Below are positions 26,387 to 36,992 of a stretch of DNA of 64,000 nt, piece after piece. The notes under the pieces are model-generated. The model had not been told where the DNA came from. It made no database searches and saw only the letters and a program-made list of their open reading frames with translations. The translations under genes and the position numbers were made by a program. The stretch is from positions 1-64,000 of the forward strand of contig JAPLIB010000085.1 in assembly GCA_026389335.1 (NCBI GenBank), read 5' to 3'. Source of the stretch: Cyanobacteriota bacterium (GTDB taxonomy: Bacteria > Cyanobacteriota > Cyanobacteriia > PCC-6307 > Cyanobiaceae). Each line of letters begins with the position of its first letter. Positions within the stretch are counted from its first letter, which is position 1.

Positions 26387-27816
26387 GTCAGCCATTCGGT
26401 GTGGAAGTTGCCGGGGCGATCGGTGCGCTCATAGGTGTGGGAGCCGAAGCAGTCGCGCATCGCCTGCACCAGATTCTGGGGCAGCCGGCCGGAGGCGTAG
26501 CTGCTGATGTAATCCAGGGTGCTGCTGTAACAGGGCACCGGGATGCCGGCGGCGGCGGCACCGGCCACCACCTGGCGCAGGCCGGGCAGGCGACGGTTGA
26601 TCTGCTCAGCAAACCAGGGATCCACCATCAAGTTGGGCAGGTTCTGATTGGTGGTGTAGGCATCCTGAATGCGCTGCAGCAGCCGTGCCCGGATGATGCA
26701 GCCCCCCTTCCAGATCTGGCCGATGGCGGCGAAATCCAGGTTGTAGTTGTGCAATTTGGAGGCCTCCTGCAGCAGGGCCATGCCCTGGGCATAGCTGGCG
26801 ATGCAGGCCAGGATCGTGGCATCCTGCAACGGCTGCATCGCTGTCTCGGGCGAACCGAGATCGAAGCTGTGGCATGGGTTGGTGGCGGGATGACCAGCCG
26901 GCAACACCGATTCAGCCGCCATGCGCTCGCTGCGCAGGGAACTGAGGACCCGGGCATTGAGGGCTGCATAGATCGTTGGTACCGGCACCCCCATCTCCAG
27001 GGCGCTCACCACGGTCCACAGGCCCGTGCCTTTCTGGCCGGCCGCATCGACAATCATCTCCACCAGATCGCCACCGGTTTCGGGATCCTTGGTGGCCAGG
27101 CACACCTCGGTGATCTCCACCAGGAACGAGGCCAGCTCTTCGGTCTGATTCCAGGCCCCCAGAACCTGGGCCATCGCATCGCCGTTGAGACCGGCGACCC
27201 GCTTCATCAGGTCGTAGGCCTCGGCCAGAATCTGCTCGATGCCGTACTCAATGCCGTTGTGGACGGTCTTGACGAAGTGGCCGGCGCCGCCGGGACCGAT
27301 GTAAGTGACACAGGGGCCATCCTCCACCTGGGCAGCCATCTTGGTGACCAGACCCTCAATGGCGTCATAGGCGGCCCGGGTACCGCCCGGCATCATGCTC
27401 GGGCCTTCCAGAGCACCCTTGGCGCCACCGGACACACCCATACCGATGAAGCCGAAACTGAGGCTTTCGAGCTGGGCGACCCGGCGCTCCGTATCGGTGT
27501 ACAGCGAGTTGCCGCCATCGATCAACAGATCACCCTCTTCCAACAGGGGGGAGAGGGTGGTGATCATGTCGTCGACGGGCTGACCCGCCTTGACCATCAT
27601 CAGAATCCGGCGCGGCTGCTCCAGGGCGGCCACAAACTCCGGCAGGGTCTCGACGCCGATGATGTCCTTGCCAGCACCACAACCGGCCAGGAATTCCTGG
27701 GTCTTGGCGTAGGTGCGGTTGTAGACAACGCTGGAGAAGCCATTGCGCTCCGCGTTGAGGACGAGATTTTCGCCCATGACGCCGAGGCCGATCAGACCGA
27801 AGTGAGCCTTGCTCAT
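26383..27816 (-). CDS. gnd: 6-phosphogluconate dehydrogenase, decarboxylating
   Basis: 477 residues from ATG at 27816. N-terminal Rossmann fold GLIGLGVMGENLVLNAER, LIDGGNSLYTDTERR, MGVSGGAKGALEGPSMMPGG, the catalytic segment GPGGAGHFVKTVHNGIEYG, and the C-terminal dimerisation part with DYISSYASGRLPQNLVQA. It converts 6-phosphogluconate to ribulose 5-phosphate with CO2 and NADPH. Coupled to pgl downstream; glgC lies 150 bases upstream on the same strand. Confidence 0.97.
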   Translation of the reverse strand: MSKAHFGLIGLGVMGENLVLNAERNGFSSVVYNRTYAKTQEFLAGCGAGKDIIGVETLPEFVAALEQPRRILMMVKAGQPVDDMITTLSPLLEEGDLLIDGGNSLYTDTERRVAQLESLSFGFIGMGVSGGAKGALEGPSMMPGGTRAAYDAIEGLVTKMAAQVEDGPCVTYIGPGGAGHFVKTVHNGIEYGIEQILAEAYDLMKRVAGLNGDAMAQVLGAWNQTEELASFLVEITEVCLATKDPETGGDLVEMIVDAAGQKGTGLWTVVSALEMGVPVPTIYAALNARVLSSLRSERMAAESVLPAGHPATNPCHSFDLGSPETAMQPLQDATILACIASYAQGMALLQEASKLHNYNLDFAAIGQIWKGGCIIRARLLQRIQDAYTTNQNLPNLMVDPWFAEQINRRLPGLRQVVAGAAAAGIPVPCYSSTLDYISSYASGRLPQNLVQAMRDCFGSHTYERTDRPGNFHTEWLT

Positions 27817-27911
27817 GGGGCCGTGCAGAATCGCAAAATCAGGCCCATTGTGGCCAGCGATGAGTGCGAACAACGGCTTCGAGGCACCCGTGTCAGCAAC
27901 TGCTGTTGGCC

Positions 27912-27956
27912 GTGCTCAGCCCCCCAACATCAGAACGACTGTGGAGGGCCGAGCAC
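27912..27956 (-). terminator. Stem-loop after glgC
   Basis: Ten-base arms (27912-27921 and 27947-27956, one G-U pair) with a 25-base loop, in the glgC-gnd gap ten bases beyond the glgC stop. No T-run follows, so it may be a processing or pausing hairpin instead of a true terminator. Confidence 0.35.
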
Positions 27957-27966
27957 GAAGCCGGCC

Positions 27967-29262
27967 TCAGATAACCGAACCGTCAGCAATGGTGCCGTTT
28001 TTCACCACCACAACGATGCCGTTGCGGATGTAAAAGTTCAGCTCTGGCCGATCCGCTTCTTCAACGTGATCTTTGTTGACGATGGTGACGTTCTCGCCAA
28101 TGCGGACGTTCTTGTCAAGGATCGCCCGTTTCACCGTGGTGCCTCTGCCCACGCCGATTGGTGTTCCACCCCGCTCACGCAGCACAGCCCGCTCCTCCAT
28201 CGATTCGAAGTAGTCGGCGCCCATCACCAGGGTGTCCTGAAGCACCACTTCGTCTTCGACCCGGGTTCGTACGCCGAGCACGCAATGGTGAATGCTGCAG
28301 GCCTTGAGCAGTGATCCCTCACCGATGATGGAGGCAGTCACCTGGGCATCCTGCAATTTGCTTGGCGGCAAATAACGGGGGCGGGTGTAGATCGGAAACT
28401 TTTCGTCGTAGAAGGAGAAGGCAGGATTGGGTTGATCAGTAAGGGCAAGATTGGCTTCGTAGAAGGCCCCGATCGTCCCAATGTCTTCCCAGTAGTCATT
28501 GAATAGGAAGCTCTGCAGATTATCGCCCCGTTCCAGGGAGACCGGAATGATTTCCTTGCCGAAATCGGTGGCTGAAGGATTGGTGGCCAGCAGATCAAAC
28601 AGCGTGTCGCGGCTGAAGACGTAGATCCCCATCGAGGCCAGATAGGGTTTGCGCTTGGCATCTTCGGCAGACAGACCCAGTTTTTCGGTGTCCACCTGCA
28701 TCGCCTCGAGATCGGCGCCTTTGGGCTTTTCCCGGAATTCGCGGATGCGACCATCGGGCGTGGTGCGCATCAAACCAAAGTCCTGAGCCTGGGCCGCATC
28801 AACCGGCAAAGCGCCTACGGAGAGTTGGGCGCCGGTATCGATATGGTGTTGCACGAACTGGCTGTAGTCCATGCGATACAACTGATCACCGGACAGGATC
28901 AGGTAGTGATCGACATCCCATTCCTGGAACAGCCATTGATATTTGCGCACGGCATCGGCCGTACCTTCAAACCAGCTGGGGCTGTCTGGCGTTTGCTGAG
29001 CTGCCAACACTTCAACGAAACCCTGGCCAAAACCGGCGGATAAGTTGTAGCTCATCGTCAGGTGACGATTAAGCGAAGCGCTGTTAAACTGAGTCAACAC
29101 ATAGATCTTGTTGATCTCAGAATTGATACAGTTGCTGACCGGAATATCGATCAGTCTGTACTTACCAGCCAGGGGTACAGCTGGCTTGGCGCGGGTCTTG
29201 GTGAGGGGGTAAAGGCGGGTGCCAGCCCCGCCGCCGAGGATGATGGCAAGAACGCGTTTCAT
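27967..29262 (-). CDS. glgC: Glucose-1-phosphate adenylyltransferase (ADP-glucose pyrophosphorylase)
   Basis: 431 residues from ATG at 29262, the normal length for the cyanobacterial enzyme. The opening [19 protein letters not shown] is the nucleotide-binding signature, with [20 protein letters not shown] next and a late left-handed beta-helix domain ([20 protein letters not shown]). It makes ADP-glucose, the committed step of glycogen synthesis, and is activated by 3-phosphoglycerate in cyanobacteria. It is grouped with gnd and pgl, which break down stored sugar at night. Confidence 0.97.
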   Translation of the reverse strand: MKRVLAIILGGGAGTRLYPLTKTRAKPAVPLAGKYRLIDIPVSNCINSEINKIYVLTQFNSASLNRHLTMSYNLSAGFGQGFVEVLAAQQTPDSPSWFEGTADAVRKYQWLFQEWDVDHYLILSGDQLYRMDYSQFVQHHIDTGAQLSVGALPVDAAQAQDFGLMRTTPDGRIREFREKPKGADLEAMQVDTEKLGLSAEDAKRKPYLASMGIYVFSRDTLFDLLATNPSATDFGKEIIPVSLERGDNLQSFLFNDYWEDIGTIGAFYEANLALTDQPNPAFSFYDEKFPIYTRPRYLPPSKLQDAQVTASIIGEGSLLKACSIHHCVLGVRTRVEDEVVLQDTLVMGADYFESMEERAVLRERGGTPIGVGRGTTVKRAILDKNVRIGENVTIVNKDHVEEADRPELNFYIRNGIVVVVKNGTIADGSVI

Positions 29263-29352
29263 GGACTCTCTTCCTCTCTTTTTAATGGGGTGACCGTACA
29301 AGGCCGTGGGGCACGTTTGCGAGTACCGGGAACACTTCGATGCAAGCGCATC

Positions 29353-30663
29353 TCAGCCGTCGAACGGTCCCTCGTGCAGTTCAAACAGGTCCTGAAGAAC
29401 CTTCATCGCCTGATGACGTTGCAGCCGTGGCTGGGGCGCCCGCAGACGGGTCACCGGCGTGTGCAGGATCTTGTTGATGATGCCTTTGCTGAGCGCTTCC
29501 ACCACCTTGCGCTCCCGAGCGGAAAGGTCGGGGCCCATGCGGCTGAGGGCTTTCTGCAATTCCTGCTCCCGGATGTCTTCGAGCTGATTGCGCAGCCGAT
29601 TCACCAGCGGCACCGCCTCGAGGCCATCCCACCATTCCAGAAACAGCCGCGACTCCTCAGCCAGCAAGCCCTCGGCTTCGGCAGCGATTTCACGGCGGTT
29701 TTCCTGATTGCGGGCCACCACCTCCTGCAGATCATCGACATCAAAGGCCTCGACGCCCGTGAGCTCACCAGCGTCGGCACTGATGTTGCGCGGCACCCCG
29801 ATGTCGATGAGCATCAGACTCAAACGCCGATTCAGGCCTTGCAGCCGTTGGGCGGTGATGATTGGCTCCTCGGCTCCGGTGCTGGTGAACACCAGCGAAC
29901 AGGTGCTCAGACAGTGATCAAGATCATGCAGCGGCCGACATTGCACCGGCAAGCTGGGGAAATCAGCGGCCAGGGCCTCAGCCCGGGCCACGGTGCGATT
30001 GAGCAGGACGACACCGCGGCAGCCTTTGGACTGCAGATGTTGCAGTAACAGGCGGGCCATGCGGCCGGCTCCGACCACCGCCACCTGTTCCTGCTCAAGC
30101 GTGACCAGCTCGTCCAGGCCCCGGGCCTGGCCCACCTTGAGTTGGGCCAGCTCCACAGCCGCTGAACTGATAGAAACAGCGCCGGTGCCGAGGTTGGTTT
30201 CAGTGCGCACCCGTTTACCGGTGCTCACTGCCTGGTTCAGCAGGCGGTTGAGGATGGGGCCAACGGAGTGGTACTCCTGGCCCAGGCGCACCATCTTCTT
30301 CACCTGGGAGAGGATCTGCCCTTCGCCCAACACCAGACTGTCGAGACCCGCAGCCACCCGCAGCAGGTGACCGACGGCTTCCTCGTGGTGAAAGGTGAAC
30401 AGGTGGGGGGTGAGCTGATCCAGAGCCAGGCCGGAAACCTGGCTCAGAAACGACCCCACCGCTGTGATGCCCAGCTCCGGGTGACGCAGCAGGGCATAGA
30501 TCTCGAGGCGATTGCAGGTGCTGAGGATGGAGGCCTCCAGCACCTGGTCGTCGGAGCGCAGCTGCTGGAGGGATTCCTCCATCGTCTGCTCCGGGATGCT
30601 GAGCCGTTCACGCAGCTCCACTGGAGCCGTGCGATGGCTGAGACCGACGACGGCGATATGCAT
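29353..30663 (-). CDS. hemA: Glutamyl-tRNA reductase
   Basis: 436 residues. It starts MHIAVVGLSHRTAPVELRE, has the catalytic Cys in ILSTCNRLEIYA (about residue 50), the LDSLVLGEGQILSQVK segment, the NADPH-binding VAVVGAGRMARLLL, and a C-terminal helical dimerisation arm. It reduces Glu-tRNA to glutamate-1-semialdehyde, the first committed step to heme, chlorophyll and bilins. It lies between glpX and glgC on the same strand. Confidence 0.97.
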   Translation of the reverse strand: MHIAVVGLSHRTAPVELRERLSIPEQTMEESLQQLRSDDQVLEASILSTCNRLEIYALLRHPELGITAVGSFLSQVSGLALDQLTPHLFTFHHEEAVGHLLRVAAGLDSLVLGEGQILSQVKKMVRLGQEYHSVGPILNRLLNQAVSTGKRVRTETNLGTGAVSISSAAVELAQLKVGQARGLDELVTLEQEQVAVVGAGRMARLLLQHLQSKGCRGVVLLNRTVARAEALAADFPSLPVQCRPLHDLDHCLSTCSLVFTSTGAEEPIITAQRLQGLNRRLSLMLIDIGVPRNISADAGELTGVEAFDVDDLQEVVARNQENRREIAAEAEGLLAEESRLFLEWWDGLEAVPLVNRLRNQLEDIREQELQKALSRMGPDLSARERKVVEALSKGIINKILHTPVTRLRAPQPRLQRHQAMKVLQDLFELHEGPFDG

Positions 30664-30700
30664 GGAGTCGGGGGAACGGGCTCGCTCGGGCGGCGGAGGA

Positions 30701-31705
30701 TCAGACCAGGCCGATGCTTTGGGCGCCGGGCTTGATGTGGATGGTGTTGGTGAAGCGAGCGGTGTTGTCGAGGGTGCTGATCACCAGGCTGCTGGTGCGG
30801 GTGCAGTCTTTTTCAAACTTGACACCGTGGAACAGCAGGCCATCGGTGATGCCGCTGCCGGCGAACACCACGTTCTCACCGGAGGCGAGTTCTTCAGCTT
30901 CGTAGACCTTGTCCACATCGGTGATGCCCATCTCGTTGAGTCGGGCGATGTTGCCTTCCTTGGTGTAGTCGGCCCACTCGCTGGTCTGGGCGACAGCCGG
31001 GTCGTACACCAGCTGACCCTGGAAATGGCCGCCGAGGGCCACCATGGCTGCAGCGGAAATAACGCCCTCGGGAGCGGCGCCGATGCCCATCAGGCAGTGG
31101 GTGCCGGTGCCGGCGAAGCCACAGGCGATCGCTGCCTGCACGTCGCCATCGGAGATCGGCTGCACCCGGGCGCCGGTGGCGCGGATTTCAGCGATCAGAT
31201 CCTTGTGGCGGGCCCGATCCATCACCACGATGGTGAGTTCGCTGACCACCACACCGAGGCACTCGCTCAGAATCTTGATGTTTTCGGTGGCCGACTTGCG
31301 GATGTCCACCTTGCCCTTGGCTGCCGGGGGAGCCGCGAGCTTCTTCATGTAGAAGTCAGGGGCATTGAAGAGGCCACCGCGGTCCGAGGCGGCGAGCACG
31401 GCCATGGAGCCCCGCTGGCTGTTAGCACAGAGGTTGGTGCCTTCGCAGGGATCAACGGCGAAGTCGACACCGGGTCCAGTGCCGCTGCCGACTTCTTCAC
31501 CGATGTAAAGCATGGGGGCTTCGTCGCGCTCCCCTTCGCCGATGACGATGCGGCCCTGCATCTGGATCAGGCCCATGCGCTTGCGCATGGCCTCGACCGC
31601 CGCAGCATCAGCTTCATCCTTTTTGCCGAGGCCGGTGAGTTCGGCGGAGGCGATGGCGGCCTGTTCAACGACCTCGAGAATTTCCTGAATGAGGGTGCGA
31701 TCCAC
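30701..31705 (-). CDS. glpX: Bifunctional fructose-1,6/sedoheptulose-1,7-bisphosphatase, class II
   Basis: 334 residues. Class II motifs: [40 protein letters not shown] (metal-binding Asp-Pro and Glu), [15 protein letters not shown], and [15 protein letters not shown]. In cyanobacteria this single enzyme does both bisphosphatase steps of the Calvin-Benson cycle. It is transcribed towards hemA, 37 bases away, and diverges from rpe. Confidence 0.97.
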   Translation of the reverse strand: MDRTLIQEILEVVEQAAIASAELTGLGKKDEADAAAVEAMRKRMGLIQMQGRIVIGEGERDEAPMLYIGEEVGSGTGPGVDFAVDPCEGTNLCANSQRGSMAVLAASDRGGLFNAPDFYMKKLAAPPAAKGKVDIRKSATENIKILSECLGVVVSELTIVVMDRARHKDLIAEIRATGARVQPISDGDVQAAIACGFAGTGTHCLMGIGAAPEGVISAAAMVALGGHFQGQLVYDPAVAQTSEWADYTKEGNIARLNEMGITDVDKVYEAEELASGENVVFAGSGITDGLLFHGVKFEKDCTRTSSLVISTLDNTARFTNTIHIKPGAQSIGLV

Positions 31706-31879
31706 GGCAGTCGGGCGGGGGTTACGGAGCTTCAGGGAGAAGCGACAGAGGAACTACGCCCGGTGGAGGCCGAAGGCGCCAGCAACTGCAGGCCCTCTGG
31801 GGCTTGAAGCGCTGCAATCGTATCAGCGAGGAAGGCGGCTCCTTACAATCCTGATCCGCTTGCGTTCCGGTGGACGTCC

Positions 31880-32563
31880 ATGAGCACCAAACCCCTGGTG
31901 GTTTCCCCTTCGATCCTCTCCGCCGACTTCTCCAGGCTGGGAGAGGACGTGCGGGCCGTCGACGTGGCCGGCGCCGACTGGATCCACGTGGACGTGATGG
32001 ATGGACGCTTCGTCCCCAACATCACCATTGGTCCCCTGATCGTCGAAGCTCTCCGCCCCGTCACCACCAAACCGCTCGACGTGCACTTGATGATCGTCGA
32101 GCCGGAGAGATACGTTGCCGACTTCGCCAAAGCTGGGGCCGACATCATCAGCGTGCAGGTGGAAGCCTGTCCCCACTTGCATCGCAACCTGGCCCAGATC
32201 AAGGAGCTGGGTAAATTGGCTGGAGCCGTACTCAACCCCAGCACCCCCCTGGACACCCTCGACTACTGCCTCGAGCTCTGCGACCTGGTGTTGATCATGA
32301 GCGTCAACCCCGGTTTCGGCGGTCAGAGCTTCATCGAGAACCAGGTTCAGAAGATCCGCGACCTGCGCCGGATGTGCGACGAGCGTGGACTGGATCCCTG
32401 GATCGAAGTCGATGGCGGCGTCAAGCCCTCGAACGCCTGGAAGGTGATTGAGGCCGGCGCCAATGCAATCGTCAGCGGTTCTGGCGTTTTCGGTGCCAGC
32501 GACTACGCCGAGGCGATCAGGGGTATTCGCAGCAGCCGACGTCCAGAGCCGGCCCTGGTCTGA
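31880..32563 (+). CDS. rpe: Ribulose-phosphate 3-epimerase
   Basis: 227-residue TIM-barrel enzyme interconverting ribulose 5-phosphate and xylulose 5-phosphate. Motifs: [62 protein letters not shown], and [13 protein letters not shown], with the metal-binding His and Asp residues in place. Divergent from glpX, another Calvin cycle gene, across a 174-base promoter region. A strong terminator follows. Confidence 0.97.
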   Translation: MSTKPLVVSPSILSADFSRLGEDVRAVDVAGADWIHVDVMDGRFVPNITIGPLIVEALRPVTTKPLDVHLMIVEPERYVADFAKAGADIISVQVEACPHLHRNLAQIKELGKLAGAVLNPSTPLDTLDYCLELCDLVLIMSVNPGFGGQSFIENQVQKIRDLRRMCDERGLDPWIEVDGGVKPSNAWKVIEAGANAIVSGSGVFGASDYAEAIRGIRSSRRPEPALV

Positions 32564-32592
32564 AGTCGCAGTTCAGGTTGATGTTCTGAAGA

Positions 32593-32616
32593 GGCTCCCG
32601 CTTGGGAGCCTTTTTT
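32593..32616 (+). terminator. Rho-independent terminator after rpe
   Basis: GGCTCCC (32593-32599) and GGGAGCC (32604-32610) form a perfect 7-base stem with a 4-base loop, followed by six T residues, 30 bases after the rpe stop. Confidence 0.93.
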
Positions 32617-32930
32617 GTAGGGCGGCTGGAGGGCAACTGGAGGCCAGCTGGGCTCAGCTGCTGGCGGGCGGCGCCTGGATCGGGATGCTGCTGATGAAGC
32701 TCTCGACCAGTTGCTGCGGTGGCCTTAGCCGGGCCAGACTTCCACTCTGATCAGAAAGCCACCTTGTAAGGCATCCCTGCCCCGGAGCGGCGCTCAAGCG
32801 AGGGTCCAGGGTTGGCAGCCTGCCAGTTGGGCCAAGGGAATGGCGCTCAATAGGAAAGCTGGCCGGAACCGCCTGGTTGGTGGTGATGCCTGTGCCCTGG
32901 CTTCAGTGGGGGGTGCAGGGACAAAGGCAC
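32617..32930. other. Intergenic stretch of about 310 bases
   Basis: Between the rpe terminator and the ccsA stop (convergent). I see no gene, tRNA-like structure or second terminator in it. Confidence 0.45.
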
Positions 32931-33842
32931 TCAGCTGTCAAAGAACCAGCCATAGCTGTGCAAGCCAATACCCAGCAGATTGACGCCGATGTAGCAGACC
33001 GCGATCACCACCAGGCCCGCCACCGCCACCAGTGCCGGCCGGCGGCCCTGCCAACCCCGAATCAGGCGCGTATGCAGATAGGCGGCATAAACAAGCCAAC
33101 AGATCAGGGCCCAGGTTTCCTTGGGATCCCAGCTCCACCAAGTACCCCAGGCCTCATTGGCCCATACCGCCCCGCTGACCAGACCCACCGAAAGCAGCAG
33201 AAAGCCAACGGTGATGGTGCGATAGCTGAGGCTGTCGAGCTGCTCACTGATCCGGAACTCGGTGCTGCTCAGGGCCATGGCACCCGGGCCATCGGAGGCG
33301 AGCTGGGCCTGGCGGAAGCCGCCACTGCCGATGGAGCTGCTGCGCAGCTCCAATGCCTCGTTGCGCTCGGTGAACAGCACCGCCAGCGACAACAGGGATC
33401 CCACCAACAGGGCGGCGTAGCTCAGCATGATCACGCTCACGTGCATCACCAGCCAGCTGGAACGCAGGGCGGGCACCAGCGGCGAAGCCTGTTGCAGCTG
33501 ATCCGGCAAGGCGAAACTGGCGAAGGCCACGCAGCCCAGGGCCATCGGTGTGGCCGCCGCCGGCACCAAGGGACTGGACCAACTGCGCTCCACCAGCAGT
33601 TGGGTCAAGGTGCAACCCCAGGCCAGGAAGCACAGGGATTCGTAGAGGTTGCTGATCGGAAAGTGACCCGAGTCCCACCAGCGCAGCACCAGCTGGGCCG
33701 TGAGGCAGAGGTTGGCGGCGGCCACGAGCATCCGAACGACGGAGCTGCTCTTGCCGCCGCTGAGGGACCAGAAGGACAGGGGCAGCACCAGCAGCAGCAG
33801 GGCAAAGGCCAACAGGCCGAGGGCGAAAACCGGATCGTTCAC
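32931..33842 (-). CDS. ccsA: Cytochrome c biogenesis protein CcsA (System II heme handling)
   Basis: 303 residues with about eight membrane helices. The heme-handling WWD signature is [18 protein letters not shown] near residue 233. Conserved His residues in the flanking helices ([14 protein letters not shown] and AYLHTRLI) would ligate heme. With Ccs1/CcsB it delivers heme to apocytochromes c on the lumenal or periplasmic face. It follows the LPS transport genes by 85 bases on the same strand. The Ccs1 gene is not in the window. Confidence 0.93.
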   Translation of the reverse strand: MNDPVFALGLLAFALLLLVLPLSFWSLSGGKSSSVVRMLVAAANLCLTAQLVLRWWDSGHFPISNLYESLCFLAWGCTLTQLLVERSWSSPLVPAAATPMALGCVAFASFALPDQLQQASPLVPALRSSWLVMHVSVIMLSYAALLVGSLLSLAVLFTERNEALELRSSSIGSGGFRQAQLASDGPGAMALSSTEFRISEQLDSLSYRTITVGFLLLSVGLVSGAVWANEAWGTWWSWDPKETWALICWLVYAAYLHTRLIRGWQGRRPALVAVAGLVVIAVCYIGVNLLGIGLHSYGWFFDS

Positions 33843-33927
33843 GCAGCACGAATCGAAGGAGCCCAGTCTGCCGTCCAGCCAGGCCCTTTGGCGCCAATGG
33901 CGCTGGCCGCCAGCCGGTGATGGGAGC

Positions 33928-35982
33928 TCAGCGGCTGGCCTGACGCAGCAACCAGAGCCCGCCCGTCAGGCCAATCAGCACGGGCATCCAGGCCGCCAGG
34001 ACCGGCGTGAGGGTGGCGGTGATGCCGAGGGAGCTGAAGATGAATGACATCAGGTAGTAGCCAAAAATCAACAGCACGCTGATGCCGAAGCCCTGACTGC
34101 GACTGGTGCGCGAGTGGGGTCGCACCCCGAGACTGCTGCCAATCAGGCCGAAGACGAGGCAGATGGCGGGGAAGGCAAATTTTTCCTGAATACGAACGCT
34201 CAACCGGCGTGATTCCTTGAGGTTGTTGGCCTCTTTCAGCAGCCGCTCCGCGTGCAATGCCTGGCCCACGGTCATCACGCTGGCATCGGTGGGAAGCTTT
34301 GCCACCTCAAGGGGGTCGCGCGAGAGTGGGTAGAAATAACGATCGAACTCAGCCGATGTTGTCGTGCCATTGTTTTCGTCTATGTTCAGAATTCTGCCAT
34401 TGGAGAACTCCCACATCGCTTTGTCATCATTCCAGTGCCCTTGCTTGGCCATCAGCATCTGGCGTTGGCCGACACGGGAAAAGTCGATCAACGTGACATC
34501 GTTCATCTCACCACGCAGAAACTTACGAGCATAAAAAATATGAGTTAGCATCCGGGTTGATTCTCCCGCCTCCAGTTTGATACGACCAAAGCGGGAGTAA
34601 AGAATATTGTCGCCTTTTTCGCTGGCAATCGCCTTGCCAAGTGCACGCTCCAGGGTATTGGAAGCGGCCAGGTTGGCCCTTGGCACGATCAGATCATTGA
34701 AGGTGAAGGTCAACAGGCTCATCGCCACCGAAAGGGCCAGGGCCGGCACCACCATCCGGCGCGTGCTCACGCCCACACTGCGCAGGGCCGTGAGCTCACT
34801 GCTGCCCGACAAGCGGCTGTAGGCAAGCAAGGTGGCCATCAAGGTGGCCATCGGGAAAGCCAGCACCAGAAATCCCGGCAGGCGCAGCATCAGCACCAGC
34901 AGTGCCGCCGTCACCGGTAAGCCGGATTCCGAAACTCGCCGAACCAGCTCAAACACCACCCCCACCGACAGCGATACGGCCGTAAAGGCGGCAATGCCGA
35001 AGAACAGCGGACCGAGCAGTTCCCCGACCAGCCAGCGATCCAGCAGGGGAATCCGGCGCAGCCAGGGCAGCAGCGGCGCCCAGGCTCTGGAGGCCAGTTT
35101 CCGGATCGGTGTGATCCGCGGCAGGCGACCCAGGCGTCGGGACCAGCTTGTCAGGGCCGGGTCCGGAGCCGGATCGATCGTGTCGTCTGCAACCGGTTCG
35201 AGCGGGGGAGGCTCCGGCTCCTCGTGGTCGCCACTCCAGAAGGAGGGAGCGGCCAGCATGGCGAAGCTTTCGCCCAGATAATGGCGGCGCACGAGGGGAT
35301 TTTCTGCTACCTCCGCGGAGCTGCCTGAGGCGAGCAGGGAGCCTTCGGTGAGGATGTAAGCCCGGTTGGTGATCGCCAGCGTTTCGCGCACGTTGTGATC
35401 GGTGATCAACACGCCCATGCCCCGATCGCGCAGATCACTGATCAGATCCTGAAGATCGGCCACAGCCAGGGGATCCACCCCGGCAAAGGGTTCATCCAGC
35501 AGCAGATAACGGGGCCCTGATTCGCCGACGGCCAGGGCGCGGGCCACTTCACAGCGGCGGCGCTCGCCACCCGAGAGCTGGTAGCCGCGGCGATGCTGGA
35601 AGGGGGCGAGATGAAAATCGTCGATCAGCTGGTCGAGGCGATCACGGCGACGATGCGCCGGGGTACCGCTTTCGGCCAGGGCCAGCCGCAGGTTGTCACG
35701 CACCGTGAGCTGGCGAAACACACTCGCTTCCTGGGGCAGGTAGCCGATGCCGAGCCTGGCGCGTACCGGCATCGACAAGCTGCTGACCGATGCGCCATCG
35801 AGCACCACATCGCCATGATCGGGCCGCAACAGCCCGGTGACGAGATTGAAGGTGGTCGTCTTGCCGGCACCATTCGGGCCCAGCAGACCCACCACTTCGC
35901 CGCGGTGAAGCTCAAGACTGACGTCATCAACGAGAGGCCGACCCCCCAGGGTGATGGACACCCGTTCCAGGGCAAGACTCAT
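33928..35982 (-). CDS. Fused LPS-export ABC transporter: LptB ATPase joined to an LptF/LptG permease
   Basis: One uninterrupted 684-residue frame. Residues 1-243 are a full LptB: Walker [10 protein letters not shown] at 35-43, [19 protein letters not shown] (Q-loop), signature [16 protein letters not shown], Walker [14 protein letters not shown], and H-loop [12 protein letters not shown] Pro/Glu/Asp-rich linker (about 250-305) leads to a YjgP/YjgQ permease: [20 protein letters not shown] starts helix 1, two more helices follow, then a periplasmic beta-jellyroll region (about 440-590) and three closing helices. LptB and LptF/G normally come from separate genes; here each ATPase is tethered to a permease. 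It overlaps lptA by ATGA. Confidence 0.93.
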   Translation of the reverse strand: MSLALERVSITLGGRPLVDDVSLELHRGEVVGLLGPNGAGKTTTFNLVTGLLRPDHGDVVLDGASVSSLSMPVRARLGIGYLPQEASVFRQLTVRDNLRLALAESGTPAHRRRDRLDQLIDDFHLAPFQHRRGYQLSGGERRRCEVARALAVGESGPRYLLLDEPFAGVDPLAVADLQDLISDLRDRGMGVLITDHNVRETLAITNRAYILTEGSLLASGSSAEVAENPLVRRHYLGESFAMLAAPSFWSGDHEEPEPPPLEPVADDTIDPAPDPALTSWSRRLGRLPRITPIRKLASRAWAPLLPWLRRIPLLDRWLVGELLGPLFFGIAAFTAVSLSVGVVFELVRRVSESGLPVTAALLVLMLRLPGFLVLAFPMATLMATLLAYSRLSGSSELTALRSVGVSTRRMVVPALALSVAMSLLTFTFNDLIVPRANLAASNTLERALGKAIASEKGDNILYSRFGRIKLEAGESTRMLTHIFYARKFLRGEMNDVTLIDFSRVGQRQMLMAKQGHWNDDKAMWEFSNGRILNIDENNGTTTSAEFDRYFYPLSRDPLEVAKLPTDASVMTVGQALHAERLLKEANNLKESRRLSVRIQEKFAFPAICLVFGLIGSSLGVRPHSRTSRSQGFGISVLLIFGYYLMSFIFSSLGITATLTPVLAAWMPVLIGLTGGLWLLRQASR

Positions 35983-36521
35983 GGCAGCAGTGGTTTGGCC
36001 CCGGTGGCCGCTGCCTTGTTCTGCAGTCGCAAGCGGCTGTACACCTGCTTGCCGGCAGGGGGTTCGGCCAGCAAACGCTCACTGTCCAGTCGGTAAACGA
36101 GCCGTTCGGCGCGGATGCGCTGGCCATCGGCATCAATCACATCCACATCGCCGGTGAGCACCAGCCGGCCTTCCTTGGAAAAGTATTGGGCCTGGCGGGA
36201 GGTTGCCACCATGTGACGATCGGGATATTCAATGCGCACGTTGCCAATCGCTGTCACCACGCCGGTGCGATTATCGGCTTGCTGGGTATCGGATTCAATT
36301 GTGACCAGGCCGGCATCAGCCGCTGCAGCCGGCCTGGTCGCCGTCGCTGGGGCCGCTGGCGCCAACTGGGCCGCACCCGGATGGGGCAGCGCCAGAGCCA
36401 GGAGGCACAGCACTGCAGTCACCATCAGGGGACGACGACGTTGGCTGGCGGCGGAAAGCAGTGACAATCTCACGGGCACATGCCGGCGTGATCGCCACTG
36501 GGACAGGGTTCTGACCTGCAT
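35979..36521 (-). CDS. lptA: LptA/OstA-family LPS transport protein
   Basis: 180 residues from ATG at 36521. After a basic N-terminus, a signal peptide (LMVTAVLCLLALALPHPGAA, about 32-51) and an Ala/Pro-rich spacer, residues 72-155 match the OstA/LptA fold: GVVTAIGNVRIEYPDRHMVA, QAQYFSKEGRLVLTGDVDVI and RIRAERLVYRLDSERL. LptA polymers bridge the periplasm and carry lipopolysaccharide to LptD. Its stop overlaps the start of the LptB-LptF/G fusion, which places the bridge and the transporter in one translational unit. Confidence 0.93.
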   Translation of the reverse strand: MQVRTLSQWRSRRHVPVRLSLLSAASQRRRPLMVTAVLCLLALALPHPGAAQLAPAAPATATRPAAAADAGLVTIESDTQQADNRTGVVTAIGNVRIEYPDRHMVATSRQAQYFSKEGRLVLTGDVDVIDADGQRIRAERLVYRLDSERLLAEPPAGKQVYSRLRLQNKAAATGAKPLLP

Positions 36522-36557
36522 CAATCAGCTCGGCAGGCGGTGAAACGTGGACCCAAT

Positions 36558-36992
36558 TTACCGGGCTGGGCTGCCCGGGCTTTGCAGGGTCGGTTGCGGC
36601 AAGGCGGAGGTGTCGGCATCCGCCTGCAAGGCCTGCAACCAGAGCGAACTCTGGTGACGGAGACTGACCAGGTCAAGCCCCAGGGCCTGATCATCGCAGC
36701 GCCGCAGCCGGCCGAGACCTTCACCGGTGAGAACCATCGCCCCATGCTGGTTACCCCGCTCGCGATGGAGCTGGCCCACGGCAATCTGCAGGATGCCCTG
36801 CAAAACGCCGCGCACAGCACCCTGGGTTTCGTGCCAGAGCTCTTCAAAACCGTCGTGGCAGGCGTACCAATCGCCGGCATTGAAGCGCTCAATCGCAACC
36901 TGAAGGCGCGGGTCGGCCAGCAGCTGCGCCTCTTCAGCCTCGGCGCCGTTGCCACAGGGTGAAAAGGCACCTGATACGGGTCCTGAGCTCAA
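36558..36992 (-). CDS. DUF309 domain protein
   Basis: 144 residues from a TTG start at 36992 that overlaps the typA stop (TTGA). No ATG is available before the conserved region. AIERFNAGDWYACHDGFEELWHETQG (about 33-58) is the DUF309 signature, with His, Glu and Trp residues that could bind a metal. GVLQGILQIAVGQLHRERGN follows. All-helical soluble protein of unknown function, common in cyanobacteria. It lies 36 bases upstream of lptA. Confidence 0.87.
   Translation of the reverse strand: MSSGPVSGAFSPCGNGAEAEEAQLLADPRLQVAIERFNAGDWYACHDGFEELWHETQGAVRGVLQGILQIAVGQLHRERGNQHGAMVLTGEGLGRLRRCDDQALGLDLVSLRHQSSLWLQALQADADTSALPQPTLQSPGSPAR

Noticed and set aside
25996..28314. 772-codon plus-strand open frame opposite pgl, gnd and glgC
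   Set aside because: It spans three well-defined genes on the other strand and has no recognisable sequence. Its openness follows from codon bias.
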